DNA of 64,000 nt, taken from Allodiplogaster sudhausi. Taxonomy: Eukaryota; Nematoda; Chromadorea; Rhabditida; Diplogasteridae. Under the pieces are notes generated by a model. That model was given only the letters and a program-made list of their open reading frames with translations. It did no database searches and had not been told where the DNA came from. Location of the stretch: the NCBI GenBank assembly GCA_945643635.1, contig CALZFC010000097.1:1031001-1095000 (forward strand), given 5' to 3'. Below, piece after piece: positions 1 to 12,500 of this stretch (position 1 is the stretch's first letter; every line of letters begins with the position of its first letter). The position numbers were made by a program, and so were the translations under genes.

Positions 1-155
1 CTCTCTCTCTCCCTCTCTCTCTCTCTATCTCTCTCTCTCTTTCTCTCTCTCCTCTCTCTCTCATTCTCTCTCTCTCTCTCATTCTCTCTCTCTCATTCTC
101 TCTCTCTCTCATTCTCTCTCTCTCTCATTCTCTCTCTCTCATTCTCTCTCTCTCT

Positions 156-202
<47 letters not shown>

Positions 203-1080
203 CTTCTCGTACTCCCAACCGCATTCTTTCCCTCTACATACCGTGGTATTTACTGACGAAAAAGATCCGGGCATCATATTTATGACTTGCCATCTCCCGT
301 TTTTTTTTCTGTGGTGTCTTCAACAAAAAACACGTGGTGTTCCTTCCAGTGCTTGCCCTTTAATATTTTGATGAGAGAATAAGAGAAGTGGACAATTTTG
401 AAATGTGACCGGAATAGTGCAATAGAGACATCTACAATTAATTTAAAAAATATTGAAGCTGACGATTTATGGGCCATCTTAATCAATGAAAGTTTTATAG
501 TCAATTATTGAACGTATGGAATTTTCTCATTACTTCTTCTCGACTATTGTATTGAGAGAGAGTTAGAGAGAGAGTGTTAGAGAAAGAAAAAAGAGAGTGA
601 GAGGGGGAGAGAGATTTGGCAATTTGACTCGGTGTTTTCTTGCTGTCCCTGTTGGCATCCTTTGGGACACCAACAAGGATCGAGGCCAAAGAATTGATCA
701 ACGTCAATATTATGTTGTCATCTCCACCCCCAATCCCTGCTGTCTGCTTCTCTCTCTCACTCTCTCACTCTCACGCGCTCTCTCCCTCCTTGTCTCTCTC
801 TCTATCTCTTTCACACTTTATCTCTCTGCTTCTCTCTCTCCCTCTCTACACCCTTCCTCTGTCTCTTTCCCCATTCTCAACGCATCTCACTTCACAGCTC
901 TGTTTCTTACTATTTTGCCACACATTTTCTGTCAATTCTCTCTTGCTTCTCCTCAATCTTCCTCTCATTCTAAATGGAATGTCTTAGCATAGCCTTGGGT
1001 AGTCCTTCTTGAACCCCCACCCTCACCCCTCCCCATCTCTCTTTCTCTATATCCGTCCCTCTCTCTTCTCCTTCTCTCTC

Positions 1081-1136
<56 letters not shown>

Positions 1137-1596
1137 CTCCCTTTTCTCATTCGGTCGTGTCCCATCCAGCCTTGTAAGAAGATTCGATCATGCGGGCAGA
1201 TAAATGCGGCTGGCTGCCTAGATTTCACAGCCGCGTCCTTTGCTCCGTTTCTCACCATATCTCTGATACTTTTTTCATCCTAGTTATCAATCTATTTGTC
1301 TCTCTCTCTATATCTCTCTCTGCATCTCTCTCTTTCTCTCTTCTCTCTCTCTTGCTCTCTCTGTCTCTCTCTCTCACGCTCCCCTTATGTGCATAATGAA
1401 GTGATGATCCTAATCCTTGTCTCCCCATCTTCTTGAGAGAATAGCGAATCTCCCCCTCCGACTGCTCGCTCTTCATTGGAAATGGAAAGATCTCCACACT
1501 CGCCCATCTGGTGATATGCATATGTCTGCCACCATCATTGCTAGTTAACCCTCATTTGCTTTCACATTCATTTTCTATTCTATCTCTCTCTTCTCT

Positions 1597-1690
<94 letters not shown>

Positions 1691-3125
1691 CTCTCTCTTT
1701 CTTTCTTTCTCTCTCTCTCTCCCTCTCTCTCTCTCCCGCTTAATCCGTCTCTCTCTTTCTCTTACAAATACTCTTTCTCACTTGGCATCTTTCCTCTTTT
1801 TTGCCTCTTCCTCTTCCGTCATTCCTCATCTTCTTCTTTTATTTTCCTTTTGTTCGCATCTCTCGGGAGCTGCCCCCGTCGCCCCTTTGGAGAGAAGGCG
1901 AGAACGAGTTGAGGGGTTAGCAGGGAAGTGAGAGAGAGAGAGAGAGAAGTGAGAGAGAGAAAGAGAGAGAGAAGTGATAGAGAAAAGGGGAATAAAAAGG
2001 ACGAAGAAAGTAAGTGAAGGAGAGAAAGAGAGAGACAGAGAGAGATTTAGTAGGAAAGAGAAAGCGATGTATACTGCCCCAGAGAAGCTAGCCGTCCTTT
2101 CGATGCTACTGCCCTCGTCAACCGAGTCTGTCTTCTCTCTCATACTCTCTGTTTCTCTGTCTCTGCCATTCTCTCTCTCTCGCTCTCTTTTTCACTCATC
2201 TGCTATTCTCTTACTTTCTACTTTCTCTGTCGCTTCATGGCAATAATGTTTGCTCCCTCCTCGAAATAATTTGTCCAGCTTTTAATGTGAAGCTCTTCTT
2301 CTTCAAGAATCTGTTGCTTACAATGACCCATCATGACTTCTTCTTTCTCTGCCGCTCAAAAGTTGTTTTTTTCCTCCTTACCGTTCTCTCCTTCTTCTTG
2401 TCTCTTTCTCTCTCCCTCCCTCTCTCTCTCCGTCGCTCTCTCCCTCTCTGTCTGTTTGTCTGCTTCTCTCTCCATTCATATCTCTGCCCATTTCCCTCTC
2501 TCTGGTTCCATGTTGCCCTTTCCTTTCCGTCATCTCACCCGCCCGCACTCCCTCACGCATTTGTGTGCGTGTGTGCCAGTGCCCTGCCTGGCTTGGTTGC
2601 CTTCATTCATTCATCTGCCTGCCTGGATGCCCTCTCTCTCTCACTTTCTTTCTTTCTCTTGCTCTCTCACTCACTCTCTCTCTTTCTTTGTCTTGCTCTC
2701 TCTCTCTCTCCCTCTCTCTCTCTCTTCCCCCCTCTCCTCTCTCTTCCTCCATCAGGAACCGAAGCCGTCGCTCGCCATCAACGGCGAGGCGCCGCCACGC
2801 CATCGATTTTGGCTGCCACTTTCTCATTCGCCGAATCTCTCCATCTTTTCTCTCTCTCTCTCTTCTCTCTCTCTCTTCTCTCTCTTCTCTCTCTCTCTCT
2901 CTCTCTCTCTTTCTTCTCTCCTCTCTCTCACTCTCTCTGTTCTCTCTGTCGCACTCTGTGTCTCCAGTCCATTCGCTGCTCTCGGCTTTGCATTCTTTTC
3001 CCTTTCACTCTCTCTCTCTTCTCTTGTTAGTAGCTTTTTTTTTCTTTCCTGCACTATTATTTTATATCACACAAACTCTTTACTCCTTCCTCGAAACTCT
3101 CCCTCTTCTTTCTCTCTTCCTCCTC

Positions 3126-3169
<44 letters not shown>

Positions 3170-3565
3170 GTTCCACTGGCTCTCTCTACTCTCTCTCTCT
3201 CTCTCTCGTTCCTCTGGCTCTCTCTACTCTCTCTCTCTGACTTCTTCGTTCGACAACCGACGTCCTCGCAATGTGTCTCCTTTCAGTCTCCGGCAGAGCG
3301 CAGTCAAACCTTCATTTTTTTCCTCATTCGCAGTAGCTCCTCATCACGTACTTCCACTCTCACGTAGCAGAATACCTAGTCACTCTGCTGTCTCTCTCTC
3401 TCTCTCTCTCTCTTCCTCTTTTCTCTAGATGTCTGCCTCTCTACCTCCCTCTCAGCTGCGTTCTCAGCCACATCACTCCTCTCTCATCTGCTTATTCTTT
3501 TTGTATGATGCCCCTGTTAGACCCGTTTCACCAGTAATCGCTCACTGCGTGCCCTTCCCTCTCTC

Positions 3566-3613
<48 letters not shown>

Positions 3614-3795
3614 CCACTCCCTTCTCTCATCTTCCTAGTGAATGGTTAGCGCCTTTTTGGTACTGCGCACATACATTTCGCTTGCTCTGTCACCCTCTGC
3701 TTATTCTCTCTACTTCTTCGCCTCTCTCTTTCTCGCTCTCCCTCTCTCCCTCGTTTTCTGTATCTCTCTCTCTCTCATTTTCTCTCTCTCACTCT

Positions 3796-3839
<44 letters not shown>

Positions 3840-3845
3840 CCCTCT
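1..3845. repeat. Intergenic cluster of (CT)n-type pyrimidine microsatellites
   Basis: Almost continuous CT, CTTT and CTCC microsatellite on the given strand. It is nearly pure at about 1-198, 1081-1133, 1595-1735, 2862-2930, 3129-3167, 3568-3611 and 3796-3836, with short unique spacers. A short purine (GA) stretch lies at 1929-2046. The open frames read Ser/Leu/Phe on one strand and Arg/Glu on the other, with no family signature and no exon-like codon use. I see no gene here. Confidence 0.9.
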
Positions 3846-4513
3846 CCTTCCGCTTCTCTCACCCCGCTCAATGTGAGAGGAGCGTCGCTGTCCTCTTGGG
3901 CGGAAGCGTTGCCTTCATTCTTCCCCCGCAGCAGCACAAGTGCGAATCAGTGAAGACTTCTGCGTTTTGTTGACTTGTGAATCTTTTAACACTTTATCTC
4001 TTCTTCTGTCTTTTTATGCAACTTCAAGGGTCCATAGCTTAATGCCATATATTCTGCATTCTAATGTTTTTTTGAACGGATTGGCCAATTCTATATATAT
4101 TAACATATTACATTACTCGACAATAGATTAGAAATGACTCAACAGAATGTCGTTCACAATCAGAGAAGGAATAAGACTGAGCGTATCTTATCATTCCGAT
4201 GTCTTATTTGAATCAGAGGGGCGACTCTCAATTTTTCATTCAAATTTAATTGCCATTTTTTAAATATTAATTCTTGCCGCTTTGTCCCGGTGCTTGGTCG
4301 CTTTGATGCTCAATAAGAAGGAATGTGAATGCTTCTTTCCTAAGGCCCCTTTGCTTAAAAGGCGCCCCGCGCTCTTCAGTCGAATGTGTTTGGCACCGCT
4401 TTTAGTGACTCTTATCAAGGGCTGTAAAATGGCTCTGGATACTGTCTGTAGGGCGTAGAGGGAGAGAGAGAGGAGCAAAGAGAGAGGTATAGAGAAGCAG
4501 AGAAAGAGAGAGG

Positions 4514-4549
<36 letters not shown>

Positions 4550-5933
4550 CAAAGAGAGAGAGAGAGAGAGAGGGGGCGAGAGAGACGGGAGGTAGAGGGA
4601 AAGAGAGGATGGGAAGAGAGAGATAGAAAGAGAGAGTGAATGTTGCCTGAAGCTTCCCCTTGCTGAGCCTCATGTCTCCATCACCCAATCAGTGATGCTG
4701 CCCATGAATTTGCTGACTTTGTACTATAATGGAATTCTTCACGAATGACTGATCGATTGATAATGTCGATTAAGATCGCCCGTTTAACATTTACTGTATA
4801 ATGTAGTATATTGAATTCAGTAACAGTAATTGAATAGAGTCCAAATTGTTTCGATTTTGAGGTAGAACTCTACGCATATCACGGATTGCATTTCTCTTCT
4901 CTGGGCTTTCTATTTTTTGTCTTTGAAATCAAAATATGCTCGTCCATTCACCAGCCTGGCATTCAAATCTCTATATTGTCCATAACAAATGATGACTGTG
5001 GACAGAAGAGGGCCAACCACGTGCTCTGCCCGTCCTTGCAAGAGGCATCAGTAAATGGTGGCGTAATATGAGAGAGAGAGAGAAAGAGAGAGAGAGAGAC
5101 TGAGAGAGAGAGTGAGAGAAAGAGTGAGCTGGAAGAGCAAAGGCATTTCGACAGTGTTGAAGCAAAGCATCACTAGTGGTTGCAAGCAGCCATGTACAGT
5201 TGCCTCCTCTATTGAGTCTTGAATTCTCTTAATCTGCTCACAATCATGCGGTTTTCATGTTTTTGTTGAAATGTCACGGATAATCCGACATTTTGTAGAT
5301 TTTGATAAGTTATTATTATTATTTTTTTCTGGCATTGCAAGTAAAGCCAATGTTGGAGTGCTGACAACGAAAAGATAAAATGTAACTCGTGTGCGTGAGA
5401 ATGCGCAAATATACTGTAGAAAACTGTTGTAATGTTTGTGCCAGAAAGCGCATTCAAGATCATTATGATTCTTCATTAAGTTGATACTAACTGCAAATGA
5501 CTTTTCAAACTTTTTTTCTCCCGCGCTGCTTCTGCCTACTTGACTCTGTATGCCGCCACTTAATCTACGAATGAAGAAATTCAGGTGATCTCTTCCTCCC
5601 TTGTGCCTCTTGTTAGCCTGAATTTGAAGTCTTTTCCTCCCAGACATCTTGCATTTTGCAGTGAATAATAGTGTAATGGGTTGTTTTAAGTACTGTACTG
5701 AAGAAGAAGAACAACATTTTGAACTCATTCTCTCCCTCATTCCTCCTCTACTATATCCGTCATCATTCACCAAATATTCTTTCCTGTCACTTCTTTTATC
5801 AATCATTCACCTTCCATTTACCTCATTTTCTGTTCTTCCCCTATTGAATGGCTGAAATTTCCGTGATTTTTACCTTGTACGTGAATGCTCACCGAATGAC
5901 TACCCCTACGAAGTGATGAAGAGGGAAAGCGAG

Positions 5934-5975
<42 letters not shown>

Positions 5976-6393
5976 CAGGAGAGAGAGAGAAGAGAAAGAG
6001 AGGAGAGAATTCTGAGCGTATTGTGGAGTGTGCATGTGCTGTCGGAATCTCCATGACCATGTCTGGCACTATCTTCCCATGGAATCTCCGAATGATGGCA
6101 TAGACAGATTAGTGGAAGTGACAACAGCCGTTACACTTCTCCATTGGCTCAACAACATTGAACATCCAGTCATAGGCCTCGTAAAGGAGATTGCCTTTAA
6201 AAAAGCCTCTTTGAATACAAACTTACTTGGTCACTGTCTTGATTTTTTTTTCATTATGCGAACGTCGAAGAAATTCATTCACTTTCTTGATCTCTTAATT
6301 TTCTTCAACGCACATCCGAAGTTCGCAGGCCTGGAATCTTTGATGTCCTTTGCCATGGCTATTTCTGTCTCTTTATCTCCCTCTCTGTCTCTC

Positions 6394-6434
<41 letters not shown>

Positions 6435-6955
6435 TCTCTTTCTCTGTCCATGCTGTTTTCCTCAGATATCCGAACATCTTCCTCGAACTCTATTATCCAT
6501 CTGGTGAGAAAAAGTTTCCGAACGCCTGGCGGCAGTGTGATGTAGAAAGAGATAAAACGTTGCCGATTGATGTTTCGTATGATCCGAAGGAAGGAAAGTC
6601 AGAATCCAAAAAGATGAATAAGTGAAGAGATTGAGAGGGGGGGGGCGAGAGAAATGGGCTGCCAGGGAATAGAAAGATTAAGAACAGAGAATTAGAGAGG
6701 GATGATGAGAGAGAGAAAGCTAGAGGAGAGCGGAAGAGAGAGGGAGCGAAGAGAGGAGAGATAAAGAGAGAAGGAAGATCTGAGAGAGAAAGAGAGCAAG
6801 CGAGATTGGAATGAGAAGATTGCCTTCTCATGATAGTGCAATGTACAAATGGTGGGGGCACACTCTGCCTCGCACTAGTTATTCTCGCTAACCCTTTATT
6901 ATCCCCTCACCAACAATTTTATTAGGTGCTACGAGAGGGATATTTTATGCAACCT

Positions 6956-6996
<41 letters not shown>

Positions 6997-7021
6997 GCTT
7001 TCTCTCTCTCACTTTCCCTCG

Positions 7022-7063
<42 letters not shown>

Positions 7064-7690
7064 ACTTTCTGTGCACCTTTTGTCTACACAATTCGTCACC
7101 CTCACCTGTTATCAGAAGAAGACCTTCTTTCCCTGCCATTCTTTTCCACAGAACATGAACCGGAGCGCCACTTTGCTATTTTTATATGCTCTTTAGCAAA
7201 TTTACAGGCGCCAATATCAAAAAATGCCAGCTTTTTTACGAGCCTTCGTCTTTAGTCATCTTTTTCCCCATTCTTAAGCATTTTCCTCCTTTCTACCGTA
7301 GACGCTGTAAATGTGTCATGAGACCGAATATATGGTCAAGGTTGTAATGTATTCTAGAACTTGTTCTTTTTCCGACCGTCTAACATTGTTTACTTCGGTA
7401 CGTCTATTCACATACGCGTTTTTCCCAGCTTCTGACTCGTAAGTCATGAATTTACGCGATTTCCCTTCCCAATACATTTTGTCAGGAGTTGGCAGCAACA
7501 ACAAAATACGATGACTAAACAGACTCTCTTCCAGAAGTCCGATGCCGTGGTGCTCCTGAGTGGAAGAAGAACCGCTTTGGCTCCCGAGAAGAAAAGGCGG
7601 GAGTACGGTAGCGGCCGTCGCCGGCTGGCGGAGACGCCTCCCCTTTCCTTCCTATTTTACGGCCCTGAGCTGAGCTGAGCTGCTCGCAGC
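3846..7690. other. Intergenic DNA upstream of the PLC-beta gene
   Basis: AT-rich unique sequence interrupted by (GA)n tracts (about 4449-4640, 5070-5128, 5937-6008, 6625-6805) and (CT)n tracts (about 6376-6450, 6957-7066). I found no coding exon or RNA gene. The last 150 bases before 7691 are GC-rich (7550-7690) and probably hold the promoter or 5' leader of the downstream gene. A CTCGCAG two bases before the ATG at 7691 could be a trans-splice acceptor; that is inference only. Confidence 0.6.
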
Positions 7691-9516
7691 ATGGCCAAGG
7701 AGTACCAGTTCAACTGGAAGCCAACCGTGCATCCTCTGCTTTTACAGGTTTTTGGAACTCTGGATTTACTACTTATACTTTTGAAGGAAAAAAATCTGGT
7801 CAGAACCGAAATTGAAATATCTGATGTTCAGTAAAAGAGATTTTTCCAGATATTATATTAAATGATGAATTTTTCAGGGCACCCACTTTGACAAGTTTGA
7901 GGATGTGACAACGGTGAGCGCAGCTGCCGCCACTGTCAGATTTAGTCATTTTTATTATTTCAAATGATACCGTAGTATTTTTTTTCTATATTTGATACAA
8001 ACAGCTCAGTATTTATCTTTTAAAAGTAAGTAAAATTGAAATGAATAGTGTAATTGCTTGAGTTTTGATTTGTTTACATGCTAAAATGGTACTGTCGAAT
8101 TGACAGAACCACCCTGTTTGTTTACCTCATCTGTGCCATATTCCACCACATTTCTGGCCAAAATTTTTAGCAAAAACTCAGTTTTGAAAATATCCACACC
8201 ATGATTTCCCTGCCGTGTTTCCTTTGAACCCTGTTCGGCATGATCTTTTATTACCTGTTTTTTTACAGGATAGTTCTCTGGTGGAGTTGCACGCCTTCTG
8301 CCGAGTGGATGACTGCGGCCTGTTCCTGTACTGGCAGATTGCAGGGAAGGACACAGCCGTCCTCGATCTATCCACTGTTCGTTAGAAACGAGTATATCCT
8401 TGGAGATATGCAGAAAACGAGAAAAATGAGAGATTTTTCTTTAATACAATACTTTAAAAACTTTATAAAAAGAAAGAAAAAAACTTTTAAAAACGAAGAA
8501 AAAGCGAAATTTTTTTTAGTACAGTACTCGGTTATATGTGCATGCTTGATCACTATCAATGACTTGTCTGTATCATTACCGATTATATTAATAGAATGTT
8601 GTTAATTATCAGTGCAACCATATTCTCACTGCTTCCATTGGCAGGTCTGGGAAGTGCGCACGGGTACGCTTCCACGCGAGAGTCGAGTGGTGGTGGAGGT
8701 GGAGAAGCAGGAGCGACTCGGAGTGGCCGCCGGAGCAACGCCCACCATTTCCAATGCAAGAGAAGCGCTCGAAGAACGAGTACGTTCACTTTACAGCTTA
8801 ACTATTTATATATATTTTTGCACATCTACTTGGTAATACAGTAGTCCTGTATACATGAACATGATCAGCTTTTACAAAAGTAACGTATGGTTCAAAGATT
8901 ATCTCACTACAGCCAAAGATCCTTGTTAATTATATAATAGAATGAAGTATTATTGGGGTCAGGGAATATATAACACTGTCGTCTTCTTGGAGACAAGAAG
9001 TGTGGAATAGTGTGTTTAGTTAGGCACAGAAAGCAGTGGAGTGAGTACAAACATAAATTTACGTCAAAGTATGATTTAGGTGTATTTATTCGAGAAGGCC
9101 TAAATCAGGGTGGGTACGTAAAATGGGAGGGGAACCTTATTGGCCCCGATTGGAGTAAGAGCACAGAAGAGAGGAATGCTTTCCAGGTCGTCTGGCTGAC
9201 TCACGGCTCCGATCTCGTGAGTGTCAATCACATCTATTTGCTGACGACGGATGTCGAGGCGGCCAAGGTTTTGTATACTTCATTTACGGATTCTCCCTTA
9301 ATATTTTATGCTTCGTTTATCCCCTAACGGTTTTATTAAATTTTCCATTCTTAATCGGAAAAAATAAAGTTTTTTTTTTACAGATTTGGCGTTCGGGCCT
9401 GAATGAAATTCTTCGCTCATCGCGAATCAAGCACGTCTGCCCCACGACGAGTCTTTTCAAATAGTTAGATTTTCTAAATCATACATATTTGTTGTTTATT
9501 TGGTATCTACCAGTGA

Positions 9517-9551
<35 letters not shown>

Positions 9552-12500
9552 ACTTTTTCTGGGATTTTCTTTGTGACTCTTTGTATGCAACATGGCGTGG
9601 TGTATTGCATAATTTTAACCATTAAAAACACATCTTACTGATCAATCATTAAAAACTCGTAAATTACTATTCAGTGATTTAAAACCAGTAAATTACTTTA
9701 CAGTTTAAAGATTAAAACCGTGTAAATGACTACTCTTCTGCTCAGCTGGCGCTGGCTGTGCCTCTCCACGAACGAGCGACGCAAGATTCCGATCAGAACA
9801 ATCATACGCCTCTTCGCCTCGGGCAAGCCCGAGAGAATGGTCCAGAAGTGCCTCTGCGACCTCGGTCTCGGCGGGGACAAGGTTTGTCTACCCAAACTAG
9901 CCGTATAAAAAAATTGGACATATTAAACATATTCTAACATATATATTTTTTTATTGAATGGCGTTTATTTCTTATTTTGTACGTGATAGTGTTTATTACT
10001 GTAAAATATGAAATTTAATTGTATTGACAGCTTGAGGAACAAATAGCATGGCTTACATCGATAATAATCTCCAACTGCTGATCTCTCTATCTCTTTTTTT
10101 TCGTTCCTTCTACTCCAGAGCGTGCAGTGTAATTTCGGTGTGATGTAATTTCGGTGTGATGTAATTTCGGTGTGGTGTGTGCGTGTCCCGGTATGCCACT
10201 TGGTGTGCATGAATATGATTGCGTTGTGTGTCTAGTGGAATGGCCCGATTGCAGTACATCCACGTGCCGCGCCGCATGAACAAGTCGCTGAGTCGCAAGC
10301 TTCGCAACATGGCGAGATGCGGTGGTGGCCGGCGGAAGCGAAAGGTAACAAGAACAAGAACTCGGTTTCAAAGTGGTCGAGGTGGTGGTAGTGGGTTCTC
10401 AGAACTGGATGTACAGTATCGTGTTAGTGAGTACGGTATATACCGTACCAAGTCTGTACAAATTGATATTGTCGCGTGGCCATCCGAATTTATGCGATAA
10501 TATAAAGAGATCATATCTTTTATCAAAGTCCCGGGATTAAAAAAAATATTCAGGAGTTTTGTTCGCTGCTCTAGGATAAAAAGGAACACGTGTTAATGGT
10601 GTCGTAAATTGAGCATGTGTGAAGAAGTGATCTGAATGCGTGGTGTAATCGTGGTCCTCATAGGACATCATTCTCAAGGTGTTGTCTCCATTTAGTAAAC
10701 TGCACTTTCTTTCTCCTCGATACTGATCATCAACTCCACAATAAAATGAAGACAGCTCCTTTAACACGTTTTTCCTTTCCCTTTCTTAATTTATTTTGCT
10801 ATTGAGCATGGCTAAAACTGTTGAGTTCCATGCTGGCACCTCGGGGTCAATGATTTTGCTAACTATTCATCTTTACTCTCGAAATGTGGGTATTGATTAA
10901 TTCGATTGATTCTTATCTTTATATTATTCAATATATTCCCGCCTTTTTATGGAGACTCATTGTATCTAAGGAGCGAGAAGAACTGGATGTGGACCTCGTA
11001 ACTTTCGACAAGTTCCTGCGACTCTACCATAAGATTTGCCCGCGGACGGATGTTCAAGAGCTTTTCGTCAGGCTGTCAGTTGGATAGTAGTATTTTGTGT
11101 TTAAAAAAGCATTTTTTTTTGTTTAAAATGTTCAAAATAATATTGTGGAATGGATACAGAAAACTTATGATTGTGCTTTTAAGGAGCGGCCAGAAGGAGT
11201 ACCTGACACGAGAGCGACTGGTGACCTTCCTGAATGAAGAACAGCGAGACCCCCGACTCAACGAGATTCTCTTCCCCTTCTTCGACAACGCCCGGGTGCA
11301 ACAACTCATTGCCAAGTATGAGGTGGACGACAAGTACATCCAGGATGGTCAGTCAGGAGTTTCTTATCTCATTTTTTTATAATTTTTATTTTTTTTTATA
11401 GAGAGAACTCAAGCTCTCTCTATCTCTCTCACTTTCTCTTCTCTCTATTTCTCTCTCTCTTCTCTCTCTTTTTCTCTCTTTCTCTCTTTTTCTCTCTCTT
11501 CTCGCTATTCTCTCTCTCCCTCTCTCTCCTCTTTGTCTCATTCTCTTCCTCTCATTCTCTCTCTGTCACTTTCACTCTCCTTCTGTATATCCCTAATATC
11601 AGTATTTGCCAAGGCACAAAGAAAAGATATATTCGTCCATTTTCTAAACGATGTTTACCACCAGGCAAGATGTCGGGTGATGCCTTTCTCCGCTTTCTAA
11701 TGTCCGACGAGAATGCTCCAGTATTCCTGGATAGGATAGAGCTGCACCAGGACATGGACCAGCCACTTTGCCACTACTACATCAACAGGTAGGGAGGGCG
11801 TCATTTCAAGTATTAAGAGTATCTTTCATGAAATATTTGTTCATCTACTTACCGTATTTGTTCATCTACTTATCAATTTAACGGCATAAAAATTGAATTG
11901 ACTGACGACACTTGAAATGGGTAATAATAATTAGTAGAATTATTAAGTACGTGCACCATTGCCTCTTATCTTTCAGCACTAAAACGACGTATTCGCATGA
12001 ACTAATCAAGGGATTTTCCGTGAGATGGAGTGAAAAAACTACATCTCACAAGAAATTTTAGAGAAAACTTTAGCCCTCCCCCCTTACGTAGCCACTCCCA
12101 TTTTTCCAAACTTTATATTGAGTATTTATCTCTTGCTCTTCAGCTCCCACAACACATATTTGACTGGACGACAGTACGGAGGGAAGTCGTCGTCAGAGAT
12201 CTACCGAACCGTCTTACTCTCAGGATGTCGATGTATCGAGGTAATTTACTTTATATTCTTTTTTTGAGTCATTAAATTGTTATAGGATTTTATAACTATG
12301 TTATTTGAAAGTTCCAGGGAACTAAATATCAAGTACGCTCGAAATCATATATTGATATATGATCTCTCTCTCTCTCTCTCTCTCTCTCTATAATAATTTA
12401 TTTTCTTAGCTGGATTGCTGGGATGGAACGGGCGAGAATAAAGGAGAACCTATTATAACACACGGAAAGGCCATGTGCACTGACGTATTCTTCAAGGTCT

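Noticed and set aside
2287..3428. Long Ser/Leu/Phe-rich open frames
   Set aside because: Composed of CT microsatellite; no domain, no start context, and equal open frames exist in all three phases.
10219..10500. Longer open frame starting upstream of the alternative PLC-beta exon
   Set aside because: It reads through a good donor (10345) into intron sequence; the shorter spliced reading joins the next exon in phase.
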